Shown one piece after another: positions 57,101-64,000 of a stretch of DNA of 64,000 bases. The stretch lies in contig LR746277.1 of NCBI GenBank assembly GCA_902729315.2, positions 691,501-755,500 of the forward strand, written 5' to 3'. The DNA comes from Spirodela intermedia. Its lineage: Eukaryota; Streptophyta; Magnoliopsida; Alismatales; Araceae. Under the pieces are notes generated by a model. The model did no database searches, was not told the DNA's origin, and worked only from the letters and a program-made list of their open reading frames with translations. Made by a program: the position numbers and the translations under genes. Position 1 is the stretch's first letter, and each line of letters begins with the position of its first letter.

Positions 57101-60100
57101 TCTTCAAAAGAAGATAATGACCACGAAGACCATGACAAAGATAATACACTTCGAATGAAATGGCTGCGAACTTTCATTTCCAAGAGATACCATTGGAAGT
57201 TGAAAAATGAGTTCCAATACTTGAGAAAATTCGTTCTTCTCAGAGGACTCTGCCATAAGGTTCATCATCTAACCCCCTTTGTTGGACTAGTTTTTTTTTA
57301 CCCTTTTATATTCCCCTTCTTGTCTTACTGTTCTATTTTCTTCATTTAGGTTGGGCTGGAATTAGCTCCCAGGGACTACGATATGGACAGCCCTAACCCA
57401 TTTGATAAGTCTGATATAATTAGCATCATTCCTGTCTGTAAAGTAAGGTTTTAATTGCTCTGTGTTTGATTATTAATTTTTTTTCCTATGCACCCAACTA
57501 ATGATGCTTATGGTGTCACTACAATTTGTTATACAGCATGTGGCATGCTCATCTGCGGATGGTCGAAATTTATTAGAATCATCTAAAACAGCACTAGACA
57601 AAGGAAAATTGGAGGATGCTGTTAATTATGGAACAAAGGTGTGCAATTCTTGTTTCACGATTCCATTCATTATATATTATATAAATTTTTTTCTAATGAA
57701 AGACGTGGAGCTTCTTGAATCTTATCAACTCAACTAAGCAGAATCTTTTCTTTTAAAGGCACTATCAAAATTGATTGCAGTCTGTGGTCCTTACAACCGA
57801 ATGACGGCTAGTGCATATAGTCTTCTGGCAGTAGTGCTTTATCACACTGGAGACTTTAATCAGGTACTTCCTTTTACATATGCTCTTATGTGCAGCACAT
57901 GTAAATGTTGAAATACTATCCTAGACTCGTAGATGGGCATTTGTAACTTAGGTTTTGACGTTCTTAGTTGTTTTATGTGGTTACTGTAAAAATAGCAAAT
58001 TATATATAGAAAAAAATACTCGAGGTCATTGGAATAAACAAAAGTACTCTCATGTGTACCTGATTCATTTGTTCCATCAGAAAGCTCATTTTGTTCTATA
58101 TTCATTGAAGAAATATAACTCGTTCATAATGTCATAATGTACATTGCTTTTTCTGATGTCTTAAGGTCCATTTTTTTCTTAAATAAGTGGTTTTAGTTTT
58201 TCTAAGTGTACATTGTTTTTTATTTCTTTTGTAGGCAACCATATATCAACAAAAAGCACTAGACATTAATGAAAGAGAGCTTGGTCTTGATCACCCTGAG
58301 ACAATGAAAAGCTACGGCGACCTCTCTGTCTTTTACTATCGCCTCCAACACATTGAACTAGCTTTAAAGTAAGTTCTTTCCAATTACATTGCTGATTCCA
58401 TGTAATACCAGCTTACATGCCCTAGGAGTTCACAGTAGTCTAGTCATCCCCGAGTTTCTCTTTTATTACATGTTAATAACATCCTGCTGTAAAAGGGCTG
58501 GGGAGTGATGTTGGTTGTAGGTTATTGGGTGGTTCTTCCCAGGGAAATGGACGGGTCCGGTCAGTAGGCTCCTCAGTGATTGGGCATCTGGGTTTATCTG
58601 ACCCATTGGTTGATGAACAAAATGTAGGGAAGCGAGCTAATTGAAGACTCAAAAATTTAGTTGTGGGTTTCCCTGACAGACTCTCATGCAGTAACTTTTG
58701 ATCTAATATACAAACCACTGTTAATGAAACTAACAACGAGTATCACCAGATTAGATGAATGAGAATGCTGCATTGCACGTTTCAGGTATGCCAACAGAGC
58801 ACTCTATCTTCTTCAATTCTCTTGTGGACTGTCACATCCTAATTCTGCAGCAACATACATAAATGTTGCTATGATGGAAGAAGGTATGGGGAATGTTCAT
58901 GTGGCTCTCCGCTATTTGCATGAGGCCCTGAAGTGCAACAAGAGATTATTGGGAGCTGACCACATTCAGGTCTGTATATATTTCCTTCACCTATTCTTGC
59001 GCTTTTTTCTTAACATGCGACAGTAGAATGGGATATTTTTCCTTTCCTTTTCATTCTCGCTTTCAAGCTACTCATTTCATGAAATGGTATTCCATTAAGC
59101 TGTAACCAGAAATAAGATCTGTAATTCCTGGAAACTATCGAAAAATGACAGTACTTACTAAAATTATGTAAGGTTTATGAAAGTCTCCCATTTCTTCTCG
59201 CCAATATGGAGTGCTTTCAAATGCATCACCTGTTTCAAATTTCTCTGGTGCTGTCAATTTATAATGTTGTAGAATTTTCCAACCATACAGAGTGATGAAA
59301 AATTTATTAAAGTTTTTTTTCCCAATTTTTTAGCGCTGTATAAGGACATTCACCATTCTTTCTGAAAAGTCTCACATATCATATTTAACAGTGTCTTTAT
59401 GGAATACTTTACTTTTCTCTTTGATTGCATGTTTTCATCATTCTCAGCAATTTACTGGTCCATGTCCAATAGATCAAATTGATAGCAATTCCTTGTGTTT
59501 GAACCACAGACTGCTGCAAGCTACCATGCGATCGCAATTGCTCTTTCTATGATGGATGCTTACTCCCTGAGCATGCAACATGAACAAACTACGTTGCAGA
59601 TTCTCCAAGCTAAACTTGGACCAGAAGACCTACGAACCCAGGTTGTGCCTACCTCTACTTATTATCTTCTGTGAAAAATCTCTTTGGAGGCTCCAGCGTG
59701 AAGACTAATCCAGATAATTGCTTTCACAGGACGCTGCTGCATGGCTTGATTATTTTGAGTCGAAGGTCTTGGAGCAGCAGGAGGCTGCCCGGAAGGGTAT
59801 TCCCAAGCCCGATTCCTCCATAGCAAGCAAAGGCCACCTCAGGTACTGATTCTATTGCTTCTTGCATTTTTTCTCTAAATTAAATTGATTTCACCGCAAT
59901 TTAAACACTTGACTATTTCAGTGTATCAGATCTTCTTGATTTCATAAACCCGGATCAAGACATGAGGGATCGGGACACACAGAAAAAGCAACAGCGTGTT
60001 AAGGTATTGGGCATTGTAATCTCTTGGCCTCTTAATCCTCGAATGTTCATTCAGTCGCGTCTGATTGTTCCAGCTTCTCTCTCCGAGGAAATTTAGAGAC

Positions 60101-61979
60101 GAAATCCCTGCTCCATCCCTGCTCCATCCCTGCCATGTTACAGACTAATCAATTCTTCGACTTCTGACATTCTTCCAGTTTCTCTCTCGTAACTCGATTT
60201 TGTTGACGTTATTTTGGCTCCTTGGAATCACAGATGTCCTCACTACATTCCTCTATAATGCCTTTTTGTTCACAGATCGGCAGTAGAAGCAACCCAGAAC
60301 ATCAAATTCAAATCCCAGATGAGATGCTCTATGAAGTGACCTCTGCAGACATTCATTATGGAATTGATGAGCATAAAGGCAAAGAAAAGCCCAAGAAGCT
60401 TCAGTCCGAAGCATCTGCAAAGCCGGCTACCCTCACGTCGTGTGAAGCTAACTCTTCCACTGTGGAAACTCTAGATGCTGATTCTGATGAAGGTTGGCAG
60501 GAAGCAATTTCGAGAGGACGGTCGGGACATGTCGCACAAAAGAAAATAGGAGCAAGAAGACCAGTTCTTCCACGGCTCAAGATAAATGGGTCCGTCGCTG
60601 GGGATGCTAGAGAGTCAGAATACAAGCGAAAACCCATGTCATCAGCATTAAAGACGAACTCTTCTGCAATAAGAACTCCATACACTGATGTTTCTGCTTT
60701 TGGAAGGAATCCAAAGATATTGAACGCGGTGGCAACAGATGATGCGAACAAAGTGCAGGCAAAGGCACCTGAATCAGAGACCAAACCGGATCAGAGCCTT
60801 AAATCCACTTTTATTGCAAGGCTCACGACAATGGCGTTGAAGTCCGTATCCTACAAGGAAGTGGCTGTTTCGCCTCCTGGGTCAGTCTTAAAATCTGCGG
60901 TAGAGAAACCAGAAGAGATAACCAGGGAAGAAGCAGTCAACTCGAAGGTCTGTGCGGATCCATTGGAGGTCACAGAACTGGATGAGAGAGGAGATGGAGG
61001 AGAAGCTCAGGAGAACGGAGCTGTGAAGGACATCATGAAGGAATCATCGCTCACAGAAGGAGAGCAGCTGTCGTTGTCCAAGGTAGATAAAGGTACTGAT
61101 TCTGATGGGAGCCAAGAATCCTCTGATGCTAAGAAGCCTTCAGAAGCGAGCAGAGCCAACAGCAAGCTCTCTGCTTCAGCTCCTCCATTCAGTCCAGGCT
61201 TGCTGATCCCTCCAGCTCATGTGTACCCTCCTTCTGTGGATATGATTCCTCCTCACACAGTGGGAATTCCTCCTCAACCCATTTCAGGCAGAATCCCAGG
61301 CAGCCCCGGATCCTCTTTATTCTACAGAACCGGGCACTCCTACAGAAAGCAAGGCTACCCAAAGGGCCCCAATGGTCACCGCGCCGCCGTCATTTCTGGA
61401 GCTGGCGGGAGCCCCCCCCGTGTGATGAACCCACATGCTGCCGAGTTTGTTCCAGGGAAAGCTCCACCGAGAACGGGCTCTGATAATGCAGACTCAGAGG
61501 GGCAGAGCCCGCGGGAGGAGCCCAGAAAAGAAGAATCCTTCAATAGAGCTGAGGAGGAGAAATCAGTCTCAGAGAGAATCACCGATGATGAAAGATCTAA
61601 AAGTGGCAAAGGGAAGAAGACTGGCCAGAGCTCAGAGAAGTCCGAGATGGCCAGGCAGATCCTCCTGAGCTTCATCGTGAAGTCTGTCCAAGATAACTTT
61701 GCCCCGCCAACTGAAGCTGGAGACCCATTGAAGCCCATCGGAGGAGGAGACGGCAAACCGGTCCTGCCGGCATTTGGCGGTGAGGCAAGAACAAGGCCCC
61801 CCCAGGTTTTGCAGTCCTCTGCTCAGGAGCCCATCAAGAACGAGACCACAAACCAGCAAAAGGGCGCGGATGTGGAGGGATTCACAAAGGTCGCGAGGAA
61901 GAGGAGAAGCAAGCAGCAGTTCAGCGGCAGCGTGAATGGTCTCATTGCTCAGCAGTCCATCTGCACTTCCGTGAGCTGA
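52002..61979 (+). CDS. CLU/TPR protein of the REC/TSS family
   Basis: Relative of Arabidopsis REC1-3/TSS, cytosolic or nuclear proteins that help set the size of the chloroplast compartment and are related to CLUH. Exons: 52002-52071, 52182-52243, 52353-52445, 52575-52647, 53733-54083, 54199-54266, 54547-54681, 54798-54839, 54952-55485, 55585-55736, 55848-56352, 56577-56639, 56734-56835, 56942-57259, 57350-57442, 57537-57638, 57759-57863, 58235-58368, 58786-58969, 59510-59641, 59730-59842, 59922-60003 and 60276-61979. The sum is 5217 nt, or 1738 aa. Lys-rich [18 protein letters not shown] start, CLU-N (about 25-110), CLU domain (about 290-600: [30 protein letters not shown]), central region (about 700-890: [14 protein letters not shown]), TPRs (about 900-1140) and a disordered tail with [21 protein letters not shown] and QQSICTSVS. 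The exon 23 acceptor could instead be at 60234, adding 14 codons in frame. Confidence 0.94.
52962..53360 (+). repeat. Three degenerate repeats of about 140 bp in REC/CLU intron 4
   Basis: The phrase ATTT(T/C)ATTTATG starts at about 52985, 53121 and 53264. In each unit it is followed by a T-rich stretch, a GGAA block (GCTTGGAAC, TTTGGAAAGG or TTTGGAAAT) and a further T-rich stretch; TTTATTA appears in the first two. The intron (52648-53732) is the longest in the gene. Confidence 0.7.
54091..54118 (+). repeat. (CT)n microsatellite just inside REC/CLU intron 5
   Basis: The run starts 7 nt after the exon 5 donor (GT at 54084-54085). Length changes here could affect donor use in this 115-nt intron. 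Confidence 0.9.
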
Positions 61980-62358
61980 AGGTTGAATGTGTACAGGAAA
62001 TAATCGGCGGATTGGATTGATTGGTCTCTTTTCTTCCTCAGAAATAAGGGAGCGCCAGAGAATGGAGTGGTAGTTTCGTTTGAGGATGGGCCTGCTTTGA
62101 GTTGTTCTGAAGGCTTGCATGCGATTGACTCACTGTTCTGCTCCTTGGAAATGTCATGGGAAGTACGATTTATGCCAGAAAAGGTAAGAAAAACCCTCAG
62201 TCTTTGAATTCATGCGAGAAAATTATTTAATTCTTGAGATCATGCGCCTACTGATGCATAGGAACCTTCCACAAGAAAAGGAGAAAGAAAGAAGACTCTG
62301 AAGGCTCTGTGTTTTGATGGAATCGATTTGTAAATGTTTATCCAATACTTTTGTTCCT

Positions 62359-62387
<29 letters not shown>
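62359..62387 (+). repeat. (GA)n microsatellite downstream of REC/CLU
   Basis: About 14 GA units located 380 bp after the stop codon, in 3'-flanking DNA. Confidence 0.9.
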
Positions 62388-62390
<3 letters not shown>

Positions 62391-62599
62391 AAGAGGTCCA
62401 TCTTCTGTGGGACGAATTTATATCTGGCATATTATCAGTTTCTCTGTGCGGATTTTCTGCTTTTACATTAATCAGCTCGGTTTTCTGATTATTTTTTCAC
62501 TAAAATTCTGCTTGCAGGTTATCTTACCCACATTTCCTGAGAAATTCTTGGAGAGATTGCTGCCCAATCTAAAATTCTGGCAAAGAGTTAATGATATGT

Positions 62600-63300
62600 G
62601 ATTAGGTCCCTCATCACCACCAATGTCAACTTCTTTATACCAAGGCTTTTAGGTCCAAAAGCTCTAATTTCATACCTTTGGATCAACTAGATAAAGCTCT
62701 TATTAAATAAACGGGATGATATTAGTTCCCTCATCACCACCATCATTAAATCTTATGAAGGCCTTTAGATCTGCTGTAGAAAAAAACCACTAATTCATTG
62801 AATGTGATGATGTTATCTCCCTCATCATGACCATTATTGAACTTCTTTCTATCAATGCTTTAGATGAATTGAAGAAAACCATAATTTCATCTTTTGTGGT
62901 CAACTAGATGAAGCCCTAATTCTCTAGACATGATAAGATTAGCTCCCTGATCCCTACCATTGCCAACTTCTTTCTGCAAAGGCTTGTTGATCCATGGCAA
63001 CAGAACCCTAATTTCATCTCTTCGGGTCAATCGAATGAAAACTTAGTTCGTTGAATGTGATATTAGCAATATCATCACCACCTTTATTAACTCTTTTTTG
63101 TGGAAGCTTTTTGACCGATTATAGAAAAATCCTAATTTTATCTCTTCATGTCAATCTGATGAAACCCTAGTTCACTAAATGGGATGCTATTCTCTCCCTC
63201 ATTACCACAATCCCAGCTTCTTTTTGTGAACTCTTTTAGTCCTGTTGTAGGAAAACCTTAATTTCATTACTTCATGCCAACCAGATGATAGTGATGAGAG
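62600..63300 (+). repeat. Six-copy degenerate tandem array, unit about 125 bp
   Basis: The marker CCCTCATCACCACC or a variant recurs at about 62608, 62728, 62818, 62944, 63068 and 63196. Each unit continues with AACTTCTTTCTG..AAGGCTTTTAGATC, then AAAACCCTAATTTCATCTCTTC, GTCAA.(C/T)..ATGAAACCCTAATTCA and ATGTGATGATATTA. The second unit is about 35 bp shorter because it lacks the stretch between the two CTAATT copies of the unit. No coding frame or terminal repeats were seen. Confidence 0.85.
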
Positions 63301-64000
63301 ACCTAATCCCTTAGGCACTTCAGAAGTGAGGGCTTAAATATTTCATGGGAGCCCTAGGCTCATTGAGAGGTTTACTTTTGTTCCGCTCTTTCTCTCTCTA
63401 CTTTGAGACTTTCTGCCCCAACCATAATATATCATCAAAGTGGGTTTGCTCAGCTAAGGTTTTGATAAGATAAGTTGATCTTATCAATCTCCTAAAGAAT
63501 AATCTAAAAGAAGGGTCAAAACTTCAATAACATCATTCTATCAATGATTCATCATTCATGCTCAGGCCTTTCATTATTTTGGCCACAATTCATCAAGAAA
63601 AAAATGTCATTAGGAGAATTGTGATTTTTGAATCAAAGGGTGAAGGTAGATCAGTCTATCTTTTACATTATTATATGTTATTTTGCCCCTTTAATTCTCA
63701 ATCTTTTTGGCCACAAGAATAACATAGTTGTTCAAATTATGATCTTTACGACAACCTTCATTGATAATAATAGGCGGTAGATGAGACGAAAAAATTAAAG
63801 TAAGAGGTACATGAATCAATTTTTTATTTTACATGACATCTAAACCTATGGCTTTTCATGTTCATGCATAAATTACTTTATTGTGGATGATTTGTTGTCC
63901 CTATTTCCTTCAGCATTGAAATGAACTTGGTTTAAATTTGGTGTCACAACCACTCACTATAAATGATATGTATAATACCTAAAATCGAGCCATGATGAAA
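63301..64000. other. AT-rich intergenic DNA to the window end
   Basis: No gene, RNA or repeat was recognised on either strand. Confidence 0.5.

Overview
This is a plant nuclear genomic window. The genes are split by GT-AG introns and encode plant-type or eukaryote-wide proteins. Long intergenic stretches are AT-rich, there are many CT/GA microsatellites, and several coding regions are GC-rich at the 5' end and fall toward AT-rich at the 3' end. The sequence supports a flowering plant. The GC gradient hints at a monocot or early-diverging lineage, but I cannot name the species.

Layout. 1-6.4 kb: a receptor-like protein (LRR-RLP) on the minus strand, broken by a frameshift in its first exon. 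6.4-18.6 kb: AT-rich, gene-poor DNA with a minisatellite and a possible SINE. 19.2-20.9 kb: a seven-helix HHP/adiponectin-receptor-like gene (4 exons, 346 aa). 22.9-29.8 kb: spliceosome subunit SF3B3/SAP130 (3 exons, 1217 aa). 31.0-38.7 kb: chaperonin subunit CCT1/TCP-1 alpha (17 exons, 546 aa). 40.0-45.9 kb: a decayed partial second copy of CCT1 whose exon-13 remnant runs in frame into a TIR/NB-ARC protein of the TNP/XTNX type. 49.1-50.4 kb: a single-exon armadillo-fold protein. 52.0-62.0 kb: a REC/TSS-type clustered-mitochondria (CLU) TPR protein (23 exons, 1738 aa). For HHP, SF3B3, CCT1 and REC the exon sums are exact multiples of three, which supports the models. All genes except the RLP are on the plus strand. 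They are independent transcription units with no shared pathway.

The most interesting feature is the CCT1-TNP chimera at 43.25-45.9 kb. The CCT1-like exon 12 is still open and exactly 135 nt. The exon-13 homology stops cleanly after a GAG codon and continues in the same frame into the immune-type TIR domain.

The second theme is local tandem duplication. Degenerate direct repeats with units of about 25-240 bp occur in promoters (HHP, SF3B3), introns (SF3B3 intron 2; CCT1 introns 11, 15 and 16; REC intron 4) and intergenic DNA (40.0-40.5, 50.8-51.1 and 62.6-63.3 kb). In CCT1 intron 15 and SF3B3 intron 2 the repeat units contain copies of neighbouring exon sequence, including splice-site-like signals.
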